From the NCBI GenBank assembly GCA_947493175.1, contig CANLQD010000004.1, positions 124,001 to 188,000 on the forward strand: a stretch of 64,000 nucleotides of DNA, written 5' to 3'. The stretch is from an uncultured Flavobacteriaceae bacterium (GTDB lineage: Bacteria; Bacteroidota; Bacteroidia; Flavobacteriales; Flavobacteriaceae). The position numbers were made by a program, and so were the translations under genes. The notes under the pieces are model-generated. The model saw nothing but the letters and a program-made list of their open reading frames with translations. It did not search any database and was not told where the DNA came from. Shown here piece after piece: positions 40,921-50,500 of the stretch (positions are counted from its first letter, which is position 1; each line of letters opens with the position of its first letter).

Positions 40921-43900
40921 ATGCTTTCGTACATCATTAATTTTAGTATACGTAACAAGCTTGTTGTTCTTTTGTCAACCTTGTTTATAGGGGGGTTCGG
41001 TCTGTATTCTTTGACCCAAATTCCGATTGGGGCGGTACCCGATGTGACCAATAATCAAGTACAGGTGATCACGACTTCGAGAAACTTGTCTACGCAAGAC
41101 ATGGAACAGTTTATCACCTATCCAGTAGAGCTCGAAATGGCGAATCTCCCAGGGGTTTTAGAGATTCGGTCGGTAACCAAATTCGGTTTGTCGGTGGTGA
41201 CCATCGTTTTTAAAGACGATATGGGAACCTATTTGCCCCGTCAGTTGATTGCCGAAAAAATCAAGTTGGCCTCGGAGAAAATTCCGAAAGACTTCGGAAC
41301 ACCTTCCATGGGTCCGGTAACCACCGGGCTTGGTGAGATTTACCAATATGTGTTGGACGTTGAGCCAGGATACGAAGATCGTTATGATGCCACCAAACTT
41401 AGAACTATTCAGGATTGGATCGTAAAAAGACAGCTTTCCGGAATCCCTGGGGTCGTTGAGGTAAATACCTGGGGAGGATACCTGAAACAGTACGAAGTGG
41501 CCATCAAAACCGAACAATTGAACGCGATGGAAGTCACCGCCCACGAGATTTTTACCGCTTTGGAAATGAATAACAATGTGGCCGGGGGAGGGTATATCGA
41601 AAAGGTAGATCAAGCCTATTTTATTCGTGGCGAGGGTTTGGTCAATAGTTTCGAGGATATCGGGAACATCGTCGTAAAAAATGTAGGCGGATTGCCGATT
41701 TATATAAAAGACGTCGCCAAGGTGGGCTACGGTAGTGCTGTCCGGTTTGGGGCAATTACGGGGAATGGTGAAGGGGAAAAGGTGCTGGGGCAGGTGATGA
41801 TGTTGAAAGACGCCAATTCGAAGCAGGTCATCGATGCCGTAAACCGACGCGTAGACGAGATTTCGAAATCCTTGCCAGAAGGGGTATACATCAACCCCTT
41901 TTTAGATCGAAGCGAATTGATTGCAAAAACCACTTGGACCATATCCGAAAACCTAATATTGGGTTTTTTGATCGTCATCTTTGTGGTGGTGCTCTTACTA
42001 GGAAATTTCAGATTAGGACTTGTAGTCGCCTCTGTAATTCCGCTTTGTTTGCTATTCGCCTTAGGTTTAATGTACCTATTTGGGGTCGATGCCAATTTAA
42101 TGAGTTTGGGCGCGATCGATTTTGGGATTATCATAGACGGGGCCGTCATTATTGTTGAGTTTACAGCCTTTCAGATGACCTCGCAAAGCGCAACACTTGC
42201 TACGATATCAAAAACAAAGTTACAGCAAAAAAAGGATGCCATTACCTTGGATAGTACTTCTAAAATGATGAATTCAGCCATTTTTGGACAGTTGATCATA
42301 TTAATTGTTTTTATCCCCATTCTTTCATTGAGCGGTGTTGAGGGAAAGATGTTCAGGCCTATGGCGCTCACCTTTAGTTTTGCCTTGATCGGTGCCATGG
42401 TTTTATGTTTTACCTATTTACCCGTAGTATCCTCCTTGATTTTGAAGCGATCTACTCAATCCGATAAAAATCTTTCGGTACGGCTGATGCATTGGTTACA
42501 TGCCATTTATGAACCCATCATCCGATGGGCGTTAAAGAAAAAGAGGATGGTCCTTGCCGCGGCAGCTTTGATCTTAATTTTTGCTGTTTTCCTTTTCTCA
42601 AGAATGGGGGCTGAGTTTGTGCCTACGCTCGATGAGGGTGATTTTGTGATTCAACCGGTCTTGAAAACGGGAACTTCACTGAGCAAAACGATTGCAACAA
42701 CGACACAAATAGAAAAGATTCTACAAGATAATTTTCCGGAGGTCAAGCAAGTAGTTACCAGAATTGGTGCGGCAGAGGTGCCTACCGATCCCATGTCTAT
42801 GGAAGAAAGTGATGTAATTATTGTATTGGAACCTAAAAACAAATGGGTGTCTGCAGAGAATAAAGACGAACTGGCAAACAAGTTCAAGGAAGCCTTGGGG
42901 ATTATACCCGGTATGGAGGTAGAATTTACCCAGCCTATAGAAATGCGTTTCAATGAACTCATTACAGGGGTTCGCGCAGACATCGCCATCAAAGTTTTCG
43001 GTGAAAATCTAGATGTCCTGAGCAAAAAAGGGAATGAAATCAAGAAACTGGTAGAAGGCGTAGAAGGTGCCGCAGATGTTTCTGTGGAGAAAATCATAGG
43101 GCTTCCGCAAATGAGTGTGAAGTACGATCGGGCAAAAATTGCCCGATACGGTCTTAATATACAGGATTTAAACGAAATGGTCTCGATGGGTTTTGCTGGG
43201 CGGACTGTAGGGAGTGTATTTGAAGGCGAAAAACGTTTTGATTTAGTGGTACGGCTTCATGAAGGGAATCGCCAAGATATCTCAAACCTTAGAAACTTGT
43301 ATGTTGACATACCCACTGGCCGAAAGGTTCCCTTAACAGAACTTGCCGATATCGATTACCAAAAAGAGGCTGCAAAAATTTCACGTGATGATACACGGCG
43401 TAGAATTGTCGTCGGCATCAATGTGCGTGATCGAGATTTACAATCGGTCGTAGACGATGCACAAAGCCTGATCGATCAACACATACAGCTACCCGTTGGT
43501 TATAGTATTACATATGGTGGGCAGTTTGAAAACTTGCAAAGTGCAAAGAATCGGTTGTGGCTGGCGGTGCCCATCGCACTGTTATTGATTTTCATACTGC
43601 TTTATTTTGCTTTTAAATCGGTAAGGGAGGCCCTGTTGATATACTCAGCGATACCCTTGGCAGCAGTGGGAGGCGTGTTATTTCTTTGGATACGGAATAT
43701 GCCTTTTAGCATCTCTGCCGGAGTGGGCTTTATCGCGCTGTTCGGGATTGCCGTACTCAACGGTATTGTGTTGATAGAACATTTTAAGGAACTTAAAAAA
43801 CAATCTTTTTCAACTATGGAAACACTCATTGTACAGGGAACAAAAAACCGTCTTCGTGCTGTTTTGCTAACAGCTTCTGCGGCTGCCCTTGGTTTTTTAC

Positions 43901-45261
43901 CGATGGCCATTTCCACCAGTGCAGGGGCCGAAGTGCAACGTCCGCTGGCAACCGTAGTAATTGGCGGACTCTTTACTGCCACGGTGCTGACACTTTTGGT
44001 GCTTCCTGTGCTATATGCCCTTTTTGAAAGCCATAAAAAACCGATGGTGAAATTCAAGAGCAACAAAGCGATAATAATCGTGTTGCTAAGCGTTGTAACA
44101 GCATTTATGTCAACAGTCCGAGCACAGGAGAAACCAATGGGTTTAGAGGAAACGATTGCCTTGGCACTGGAAAACCATAAGGGCCTTAGGGCAGCTAACC
44201 TTCAAATGGCCCAGTCCGAAACACATATTGGAACCGCTTTTGATTTGGATAAAACTGAATTGTTTTATTCCTACGATCAAAATAATTTGACGATTGGAAA
44301 TTTACCGCTTAATATATTGGGAGTACAACAAGACTTCTTGTTCCCAACGGTATATTTCGCTCAGAAAAAAGTGCATAAGGCAAGTCACCAACTGGCTTCG
44401 AGCAATTACCGAATTCAAGAAAAAATCATAAAACGACAAGTTACAATCGCTTTTTACCAGTATCGCTATGCCAAGGATAAAGAGACCATATATCGTCGTT
44501 TGGATAGTCTCTATCAAGATTTTGCCTATCGTGCACAACGCCGTTTTGAACTGGGTGAAACCAATTACCTAGAAAAAATTACGGCTTTCTCCAAACAACG
44601 GCAGTTACAAATTTCTTTAGAACAGGCTCAACAAGATGCCTATATTGCCTACAATGACCTTATCACCAATATTCAAGGACCTAGTGACATTGAGATAAAG
44701 GATGCCACTCTTGATAAAATAGCTTTTAATGCTTTTGATATCGCAGCAGGTCCAGAGATTAATTATTATAAAAATAGGATTGGTCTGGCCGATGCAAGGC
44801 GAAAACTTGCCGGCCAAAGGTTATTGCCCGATATTTCTTTCAGCTATTTTCAGGGGACCAACAGCACGGTCGATGGGAACCTGTACGGGTATCAGGCCGG
44901 ATTAAAGATCCCACTGTTTTTTGGGGCACATACGGCACAGGTAAAAACCGCCAAAATGGAGGCTGAAATAGCGGCGATACAATTTGAGGAATATGAAATT
45001 CGGTTAACAGGCAGGTATACAACCTTGCAAGCAGCGTTGGAAAAGTCCAGGAAGGCCCTGGATTATTATGAGGGGGAAGGCAACACGCTTTCCCGGGAAA
45101 TCATTAAAACGGCGGAGGGGAGCTTTCGAAATGGAGAGATTGATTTTTTCCAATACATACAAAGCATTGAAAACGCTTATGAGATACAACTCGATTGGCT
45201 CGATAATCTAAATGAATATAATCAAACGATGATCCAGTTGAATTATTTATCCTTGGAATAG
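40921..45261 (+). CDS. CzcA/CusA-type heavy-metal RND efflux pump fused to a TolC-like outer-membrane channel
   Basis: A 1446-residue fusion. Residues 1 to about 1035 are a heavy-metal RND permease: TM1 KLVVLLSTLFIGGFGLYSL, IPIGAVPDVTNNQVQV, the HME signature AIDFGIIIDGAVIIVE in TM4, the pore-domain repeats, and the TM10-12 block (VGFIALFGIAVLNGIVLIE). From about residue 1042 (MVKFKSNKAIIIVLLSVV) a second, signal-like hydrophobic helix leads into a TolC/CzcC-like outer-membrane efflux region (LEETIALALENHKGLRAAN ... YQAGLKIPLFFGAHTAQVKTAKMEAEIAA). Substrate, by family, is Co/Zn/Cd or Cu/Ag; not decided by sequence. The membrane-fusion partner is encoded 110 bp downstream. Confidence 0.93.
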   Translation: MLSYIINFSIRNKLVVLLSTLFIGGFGLYSLTQIPIGAVPDVTNNQVQVITTSRNLSTQDMEQFITYPVELEMANLPGVLEIRSVTKFGLSVVTIVFKDDMGTYLPRQLIAEKIKLASEKIPKDFGTPSMGPVTTGLGEIYQYVLDVEPGYEDRYDATKLRTIQDWIVKRQLSGIPGVVEVNTWGGYLKQYEVAIKTEQLNAMEVTAHEIFTALEMNNNVAGGGYIEKVDQAYFIRGEGLVNSFEDIGNIVVKNVGGLPIYIKDVAKVGYGSAVRFGAITGNGEGEKVLGQVMMLKDANSKQVIDAVNRRVDEISKSLPEGVYINPFLDRSELIAKTTWTISENLILGFLIVIFVVVLLLGNFRLGLVVASVIPLCLLFALGLMYLFGVDANLMSLGAIDFGIIIDGAVIIVEFTAFQMTSQSATLATISKTKLQQKKDAITLDSTSKMMNSAIFGQLIILIVFIPILSLSGVEGKMFRPMALTFSFALIGAMVLCFTYLPVVSSLILKRSTQSDKNLSVRLMHWLHAIYEPIIRWALKKKRMVLAAAALILIFAVFLFSRMGAEFVPTLDEGDFVIQPVLKTGTSLSKTIATTTQIEKILQDNFPEVKQVVTRIGAAEVPTDPMSMEESDVIIVLEPKNKWVSAENKDELANKFKEALGIIPGMEVEFTQPIEMRFNELITGVRADIAIKVFGENLDVLSKKGNEIKKLVEGVEGAADVSVEKIIGLPQMSVKYDRAKIARYGLNIQDLNEMVSMGFAGRTVGSVFEGEKRFDLVVRLHEGNRQDISNLRNLYVDIPTGRKVPLTELADIDYQKEAAKISRDDTRRRIVVGINVRDRDLQSVVDDAQSLIDQHIQLPVGYSITYGGQFENLQSAKNRLWLAVPIALLLIFILLYFAFKSVREALLIYSAIPLAAVGGVLFLWIRNMPFSISAGVGFIALFGIAVLNGIVLIEHFKELKKQSFSTMETLIVQGTKNRLRAVLLTASAAALGFLPMAISTSAGAEVQRPLATVVIGGLFTATVLTLLVLPVLYALFESHKKPMVKFKSNKAIIIVLLSVVTAFMSTVRAQEKPMGLEETIALALENHKGLRAANLQMAQSETHIGTAFDLDKTELFYSYDQNNLTIGNLPLNILGVQQDFLFPTVYFAQKKVHKASHQLASSNYRIQEKIIKRQVTIAFYQYRYAKDKETIYRRLDSLYQDFAYRAQRRFELGETNYLEKITAFSKQRQLQISLEQAQQDAYIAYNDLITNIQGPSDIEIKDATLDKIAFNAFDIAAGPEINYYKNRIGLADARRKLAGQRLLPDISFSYFQGTNSTVDGNLYGYQAGLKIPLFFGAHTAQVKTAKMEAEIAAIQFEEYEIRLTGRYTTLQAALEKSRKALDYYEGEGNTLSREIIKTAEGSFRNGEIDFFQYIQSIENAYEIQLDWLDNLNEYNQTMIQLNYLSLE

Positions 45262-45275
45262 CATATTCCAAGTAC

Positions 45276-45346
45276 TGACAGGGCATTGCCCTACCTCAAA
45301 CAATAAAAGGCATTGCCCTGTCTATCGACCATAGGTGCATTGCCCA
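45276..45346 (+). repeat. Three spaced palindromic GGCATTGCC repeats
   Basis: GGGCATTGCCC (45281-45291), GGCATTGCCC (45309-45318) and GCATTGCCC (45337-45345) lie about 28 bp apart in the gap before the adaptor gene. Each is a short odd-centred palindrome, and the first two can also pair through GACAGGGCA/TGCCCTGTC. They may be operator copies or RNA hairpins. Confidence 0.55.
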
Positions 45347-45371
45347 TCTTGAAGAAAAATATATTTATATC

Positions 45372-46517
45372 ATGCTAAAAAGATACATATCCCTATGCAC
45401 TATCGCGATGGCCGCGCTGCTTTCAAGCTGTGGAGAAGAGGGAAAAAAAACGACCGAAGCATTCCCGGAGAGCGCCAAAAATACGACCAATATCATTAAG
45501 CTATCACAGGAACAATTTGCAAGTAGCGGAATGATTCTGGGAAATTTGGAAGAGAAGAACGTCCCTACAACCATCACAACCAACGGGATAATCGATGTGC
45601 CTCCCGAAAACAAGGCGGTAGTGACTGCCTCGATGGGCGGTTATATCAAAAAGACACCTTTGCTCATTGGGGATATCGTAAAAAAAGGGCAGGTATTGGT
45701 CACCGTCGAGAATCCGAAATTTATTGCGTTGCAACAAGCGTATCTTGAGATAAAGGAACAACTAGCCTATTTAAAATCGGAATACGATCGGCAAAAACAG
45801 CTTATGGAAGAAAATATTACCTCGCAGAAATCTCTTTTAAAAGCTGAGAGTGCCTATAAGACTGCCAATGCCAAATATATCGGATTGCAAAAACAACTGG
45901 CTATGTTGAACATTGCTCCCGATGGGGTAGCCGAGGGGAATATCAGCTCTGTAGCTACTATTTTAGCCCCTATTAGCGGTAGTATTACTAAAATGGGCGT
46001 TACGAAGGGTACCTATGTATCACCGGCTACCTCAATTCTGGAGATCATTGATAACGATCACATTCATTTGGAGCTTTCCGTTTTCGAGAAAGACATTATG
46101 AAGGTGAAAAAGGGGCAATCCATACAATTTGAGATTCCTGAAGCATCCGAAAAACGTTTTGATGCCGAAGTGTATCTTGTAGGCACTTCGATAGGAGAAA
46201 ACAGAACAATCAAAGTGCATGGCCATCTGATGGGTACTAGCGAGAACAACTTCCTAACCGGGATGTTCGTAAATGCCGAAATAATTACTGAAATAACCCC
46301 GGCCATGACCTTGCCATCCGAGGCTTTGGTTACGGTAGATGATACTACCTATGCCCTTTTATTGGTTCAAAAGAATGATAATGAACTACATTTTCGACAA
46401 ATTCTGGTAGATGCGGGTATTACTTTTGCAGAATTCACCGTTATTAAGAATGTTGACCGGTTCAAAACCTCCGATCAGTTTTTGGTAAGGGGAGCTTTTG
46501 CTTTGCTGGGAGAATAA
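45372..46517 (+). CDS. RND efflux periplasmic adaptor (membrane fusion protein)
   Basis: A 381-residue lipoprotein (signal CTIAMAALLSSCGEE) of the CusB/CzcB group. The barrel-sandwich/biotinyl-like domain reads VTASMGGYIKKTPLLIGDIVKKGQVLVTVENPKFI, followed by a long alpha hairpin (LEIKEQLAYLKSEYDRQKQLMEENI) and the second lipoyl half (ISSVATILAPISGSITKMGVTKGTYVSPA), then a beta barrel. It links the inner-membrane pump to the outer-membrane channel; here both of those are in the single upstream fusion protein. No Met/His-rich metal motif is obvious at its N-terminus. Confidence 0.93.
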   Translation: MLKRYISLCTIAMAALLSSCGEEGKKTTEAFPESAKNTTNIIKLSQEQFASSGMILGNLEEKNVPTTITTNGIIDVPPENKAVVTASMGGYIKKTPLLIGDIVKKGQVLVTVENPKFIALQQAYLEIKEQLAYLKSEYDRQKQLMEENITSQKSLLKAESAYKTANAKYIGLQKQLAMLNIAPDGVAEGNISSVATILAPISGSITKMGVTKGTYVSPATSILEIIDNDHIHLELSVFEKDIMKVKKGQSIQFEIPEASEKRFDAEVYLVGTSIGENRTIKVHGHLMGTSENNFLTGMFVNAEIITEITPAMTLPSEALVTVDDTTYALLLVQKNDNELHFRQILVDAGITFAEFTVIKNVDRFKTSDQFLVRGAFALLGE

Positions 46518-46556
46518 CGAAAAACATGCATATCTTTAACACAGTTTTGCCCTAGC

Positions 46557-47537
46557 TTGAAATACCTTCAATTCATAACACTACTTTTTTTCACTGTTGT
46601 TTGTTGCTCCCAACAGCCTTATAAGCAGGCGCTTTCGCTGATGGGAAGTGATTTCGAAATTACGGTGGTGGCTAAAGATTCAATAGCCGCCAACAATCAA
46701 ATTGATAGGGCGATTGCGGAAATTCGCCGAATCGAAAAACTGATTTCCTCTTGGGATTCTACTTCGCAGACCTCTGAAATCAATCGAAATGCAGGTATAA
46801 AGGTGGTCAAAGTCGATAAGGAATTGTACGACCTTGTTGAAAGGGCCATCGGGATTTCTAAACTAACTGATGGGGCCTTTGATATTACGTATGCATCCAT
46901 GGATCGAATTTGGCGTTTCGACGGTTCCATGACCCAGATGCCTACAACCGATAGCATTGAAGCATCGGTCTCCAAAGTAGGGTATGAGAACATTGTTTTA
47001 AACAAAAAAAACCAAACGGTTTTTTTAAAGTTGCCTGGGATGAAGATAGGCTTCGGCGCCATAGGTAAAGGGTATGCCGCCGATAAGGCGAAGTTGCTTT
47101 TGATTAAGAACGGGGTCTCTTCGGGAATCATTAACGCTTCCGGTGATATGAATACTTGGGGGGTGAGACCCAACGGCGAGCCATGGAAAGTGGCGATTAC
47201 CAACCCAATGAATAAGAACAAGGCGTATGGAATGCTCCCTATTACAGATGGAGCCGTAGTAACCTCGGGTAATTACGAAAAGTTTGTTACCCTCAATAAT
47301 AAGCGCTATTCCCATATTATCGACCCACGTACCGGGTATCCTGCCAGTGGTCTCATTAGCGTAACGGTTTTTGCGCCAAAGGCGGAATTGGCCGATGCCT
47401 TGGCCACTTCAGTCTTTGTAATGGGAAAGGAAGTGGGGTTGAGCCGGATCAATCAATTGCCAAAAGTAGAATGTGTCATTATCGATGAAAAAGGAACTCT
47501 TTTTACGTCGAACCATATAAAAATAGATACGTTATGA
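46557..47537 (+). CDS. apbE: FAD:protein FMN transferase (ApbE family lipoprotein)
   Basis: A 326-residue exported enzyme that moves FMN from FAD onto a Thr of target flavoproteins such as RnfG or NqrB/C-type or flavin-anchored electron carriers. The signal ends at a lipobox-like FFTVVCCSQQ. The family core is intact: YASMDRIWRFDG, GFGAIGKGYAADKAKLLL, INASGDMNTWG, GAVVTSGNYEK and RYSHIIDPRTGYPA. Start is TTG at 46557, 39 bp after the adaptor gene. It overlaps the next small gene by 4 bp. Its protein substrate is not visible in the window. Confidence 0.94.
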   Translation: MKYLQFITLLFFTVVCCSQQPYKQALSLMGSDFEITVVAKDSIAANNQIDRAIAEIRRIEKLISSWDSTSQTSEINRNAGIKVVKVDKELYDLVERAIGISKLTDGAFDITYASMDRIWRFDGSMTQMPTTDSIEASVSKVGYENIVLNKKNQTVFLKLPGMKIGFGAIGKGYAADKAKLLLIKNGVSSGIINASGDMNTWGVRPNGEPWKVAITNPMNKNKAYGMLPITDGAVVTSGNYEKFVTLNNKRYSHIIDPRTGYPASGLISVTVFAPKAELADALATSVFVMGKEVGLSRINQLPKVECVIIDEKGTLFTSNHIKIDTL

Positions 47538-47746
47538 TCAAACGTTTTGTGCTAGGCATCTGTTTCTGCTGTTTTTTAAACAGCTGTGTGGTGGTCAAGG
47601 AATATGAAAAGGTGAATCTAAACGACCCCGATATGGGCTTGATCGATAAGAAATGTGACCGGAACGTGTTGGTTGCCCACTCTTATCGCGAAGGAGCAGT
47701 GGGTGCGAACGGGGGTAAAACCGGAGGTGGTTGTGGCTGCAATTAA
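47534..47746 (+). CDS. DUF4266 small lipoprotein
   Basis: A 70-residue exported protein with a lipoprotein signal (LGICFCCFLNSCVVV) and the family stretch VKEYEKVNLNDPDMGL, then a Gly/Cys-rich tail GGKTGGGCGCN. DUF4266 proteins nearly always travel with a DUF3570 barrel and ApbE, as here. The tail Cys pair may bind metal or form a disulfide. Translation is coupled to apbE by a 4-bp overlap. Confidence 0.9.
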   Translation: MIKRFVLGICFCCFLNSCVVVKEYEKVNLNDPDMGLIDKKCDRNVLVAHSYREGAVGANGGKTGGGCGCN

Positions 47747-47756
47747 TATCGATAGC

Positions 47757-49079
47757 ATGTATTTGTATAGGAAAAAAGGGTTGTTATGGCTTTGTATTCT
47801 CCTGGTACAAGCTTTGGGTTTCTCCCAAGACCAACAAAACGATTCGCGGCAAGCCTATAAAAAGCGAGTGCTGGAAACAACTGAAATCGATTTTTTGTCG
47901 AGCTACTATGCACAAGATGGCGATAATGCCGCGGTGACAGGTGGTTTGGGCACTGAAGATTTGACCGATGCTACCGGAACCTTCATTATTTCAGTTCCCT
48001 TGAACGATGACGATGTACTTACCATAGATGCAGGTGTTTCGGCCTATACCTCGGCCTCATCGAGCAATGTAAACCCTTTTGACGGGAACAATCGGGCCGA
48101 CCCTTTCGTAGCCAGTTCCGGTGCTTCCAGTGCCGACACCTGGGTAAACCTGACCGGCAGCTACAGCCATAGTTCGGACAATCGTAATGCTATATGGTCT
48201 GGACAATTATCCGTGTCCTCCGAATACGATTATTTTTCAATAGGTTTTGGTGGCAGTTATACAAAACTGTTCAACCAAAAGAATACGGAACTGAGCGTAA
48301 GTGTCAATGTTTTTCTGGATCAATGGAACGCCATTTACCCCTCGGAACTTCGGCCTTTTGGAACCAACGGTATCGGCTCTTTTCGGCAGAGCGAGATTGT
48401 TGGAAATACCGATTACAATCCAAATTTTAGTGAATTCGATAGCGAGGGTCGTAACTCCTATTCCCTGGGCATAGGCTTTTCACAGATCCTACATAAGAAC
48501 GTTCAGGGTCTTTTGTCTTTGGATGTTGTACGGCAAGAAGGCTTGCTTTCGACCCCTTTCCAACGGGTCTACTTTGCCGATATTGAAGATGCGTTCATTG
48601 AAGGGTTCCACTTGGCCGATGATATCGAACGGCTTCCAGATAATCGTTTGAAGGTAGCCCTTGGCGGGCGGTTGAATTGGTTTGTGAACGAAACGATATC
48701 CCTACGGACCTATTACCGCTACTATTTCGATGATTGGGGTATCAGCTCCCATACCGCCAGCTTGGAAATTCCGATAAAGTTGACCGACGCTTTCACCCTA
48801 TATCCTTCGTATCGTTTTTACAACCAAACAGCGGCTGACTATTTTGCACCCTACGAAACCCATTTGTCTACCCATTCTTTTTATACATCCGACTTCGATC
48901 TTTCGAAATACATAGCCAATCAATTTGGCTTTGGAATTTCATACACTGATATTTTCACCAAATTACATTTTTGGAACATCGGTTTTAAAAGTGCGGATTT
49001 TAAATTCTACCGATACGACCGGGACACTGCTTTTGGTTCCAATATCGCTACCGTCGGATTGAAGTTTGTAATGGATTAG
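47757..49079 (+). CDS. DUF3570 outer-membrane beta-barrel protein
   Basis: The frame is open from 47655 inside the preceding gene, but MYLYRKKGLLWLCILLVQAL at 47757 gives a signal peptide ending GFSQ; 440 residues. The mature protein is built of long alternating-hydrophobic strands with aromatic girdles (YRYYFDDWGISSHTASLEIPIKL, LYPSYRFYNQTAADYFAPYETH) and ends in a terminal strand FGSNIATVGLKFVMD, as DUF3570 barrels do. It follows DUF4266 after 10 bp and is the last gene of the efflux/ApbE operon. Role unknown; possibly an outer-membrane conduit. Confidence 0.9.
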   Translation: MYLYRKKGLLWLCILLVQALGFSQDQQNDSRQAYKKRVLETTEIDFLSSYYAQDGDNAAVTGGLGTEDLTDATGTFIISVPLNDDDVLTIDAGVSAYTSASSSNVNPFDGNNRADPFVASSGASSADTWVNLTGSYSHSSDNRNAIWSGQLSVSSEYDYFSIGFGGSYTKLFNQKNTELSVSVNVFLDQWNAIYPSELRPFGTNGIGSFRQSEIVGNTDYNPNFSEFDSEGRNSYSLGIGFSQILHKNVQGLLSLDVVRQEGLLSTPFQRVYFADIEDAFIEGFHLADDIERLPDNRLKVALGGRLNWFVNETISLRTYYRYYFDDWGISSHTASLEIPIKLTDAFTLYPSYRFYNQTAADYFAPYETHLSTHSFYTSDFDLSKYIANQFGFGISYTDIFTKLHFWNIGFKSADFKFYRYDRDTAFGSNIATVGLKFVMD

Positions 49080-49128
49080 AGGTTTAAGCAAGTTTAGCAA
49101 GAGCTGTTCTACAAGGAGAGGAAGCCCC

Positions 49129-49641
49129 TCAAAACTTGATAGGATTGTTTTTTGCAAAATCCTTCTCGGTAATGACTGTTCCGTTAATGGTTGTGGTGTC
49201 CCAGTCCTGAACTATTTTCCAACGGTTATCCAACTTTTGAAGTACGATGTGAAATTGCCCATAGGAATAGGTGGTGGAACCATTCTTATCTGTTGCAGCT
49301 ATTCGATAAAAGCCTACCTCGTAAGAGGTGTTTTGATTGGTATGTCGGCTGTCGAACCAGAAATCCAAGGCCAGTTCGGTTCCTTTTGCCCTGTATTTTT
49401 TAAAACGTACCTCATTGGCCTCCCTAAAGGAATTTTCGGTATCGATTCCTTTTGGGGTTACCCTTAAGACTTCGGGACCATAAGTGTTGTTCAAGGCGGT
49501 CGCATCTAAGGTCTCAAAAGCATTTTGAAACGATTTCCAGACCGTGCTATCAATCTCACTTTGAATATATGCCACGTTCTTTTGTGAAAAAAGAATACCA
49601 GAAACGGAGACTAATAGTAAAAAGAGAAGTCTTTTTTTCAT
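49129..49641 (-). CDS. Secreted SnoaL/DUF4440-like protein
   Basis: A 170-residue exported protein (signal LLFLLLVSVSGILFSQ). The mature domain has the NTF2-like order: helix (DSTVWKSFQNAFETLDATALNNTYGPEVL), strands VRFKKYRAKGTELALDFWFDSRHTN, YEVGFYRIAATDKNGSTTYSYGQFHIVLQKLDNRWKIVQDWDT. The KLDNRWKIVQDWD end is a DUF4440/SnoaL hallmark. It is convergent with the DUF3570 gene. Substrate unknown. Confidence 0.82.
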   Translation of the reverse strand: MKKRLLFLLLVSVSGILFSQKNVAYIQSEIDSTVWKSFQNAFETLDATALNNTYGPEVLRVTPKGIDTENSFREANEVRFKKYRAKGTELALDFWFDSRHTNQNTSYEVGFYRIAATDKNGSTTYSYGQFHIVLQKLDNRWKIVQDWDTTTINGTVITEKDFAKNNPIKF

Positions 49642-49676
49642 TTTTTGGTTCTTTTATAGCTATGAAGTCGAATAAC

Positions 49677-50498
49677 CTACCCTAAACCTACATCCAAGGT
49701 CATCATAATAATAAAGCCGGCGACAAAGCCCATCGTCGCAATATCCGTATACTTGTCTTGCTGCGTTTCAGGAATGACTTCCTCTACGACTACAAAGATC
49801 ATAGCACCAGCCGCAAAAGAAAGGGCATAGGGGAGAATAGGCTCAAAGGTCAATACGGCCCAGGCGCCTAGCACAGCGGCAATCGGTTCTACCGCGGCAG
49901 ATGCCTGTCCGTAGACAAAACTCTTCCAACGACTAAGGCCTTGACGGCGCAAGGGCATGGCCACGGCAAATCCTTCGGGAAAATTTTGTAGCCCGATGCC
50001 CAATGCGAGGGCGACAGCCCCTCCGATACTGGCCCCTTCGAATCCGGCGGCTACCCCACCGAACAGCACACCTACGGCGAGGCCTTCTGGAATGTTGTGC
50101 AATGTAATGGCCAAGGTCAACAGCGTGGTACGATGCCATGGTGTTTTGATTCCCTCGCTTTCACTTTCCTTAAAATTAATATGTAGATGGGGTAATATCT
50201 TATCGAGTCCGAAGATAAACGCTGCACCTAACAAGAAGCCGACCGCGGCTGGGATCACCTTTACAAAACCCTCACCTTTGCTCATTTCGATACCAGGCGC
50301 CAACAGGCTCCAAAAACTGGCGGCGACCATAACGCCTCCTGTAAAGCCCAGCATACCATCGAGAACAGCTCTGTTCATTCCTTTGAACAAAAATACCAGG
50401 GCCGCACCTGCTGCGGTGAGTCCCCAAGTAAAAAGGGTTGCATAAAATGCCGCCAAAATAGGGTTGATCGATTCAAAATAGGCAATAATCTGTTCCAT
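49677..50498 (-). CDS. ZIP-family divalent metal transporter
   Basis: A 273-residue inner-membrane protein with about eight helices. The helix-4/5 metal motifs TLHNIPEGLAVGVLFGG and GIGLQNFPEGFAVAMPLRRQG define the ZIP GufA/ZupT-like group, which imports Zn, Mn or Fe. A His/acid loop (LDKILPHLHINFKESESEG) sits between helices 3 and 4. It lies 2 bp after the DtxR-family regulator gene on the same strand, so the two are one transcript and metal-responsive control of uptake is likely. Confidence 0.92.
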   Translation of the reverse strand: MEQIIAYFESINPILAAFYATLFTWGLTAAGAALVFLFKGMNRAVLDGMLGFTGGVMVAASFWSLLAPGIEMSKGEGFVKVIPAAVGFLLGAAFIFGLDKILPHLHINFKESESEGIKTPWHRTTLLTLAITLHNIPEGLAVGVLFGGVAAGFEGASIGGAVALALGIGLQNFPEGFAVAMPLRRQGLSRWKSFVYGQASAAVEPIAAVLGAWAVLTFEPILPYALSFAAGAMIFVVVEEVIPETQQDKYTDIATMGFVAGFIIMMTLDVGLG

Positions 50499-50500
50499 GG

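Noticed and set aside
45276-45346. CRISPR array
   Set aside because: Three short palindromic units with about 18-bp gaps are too few and too short for repeats and spacers, and no cas genes are present.
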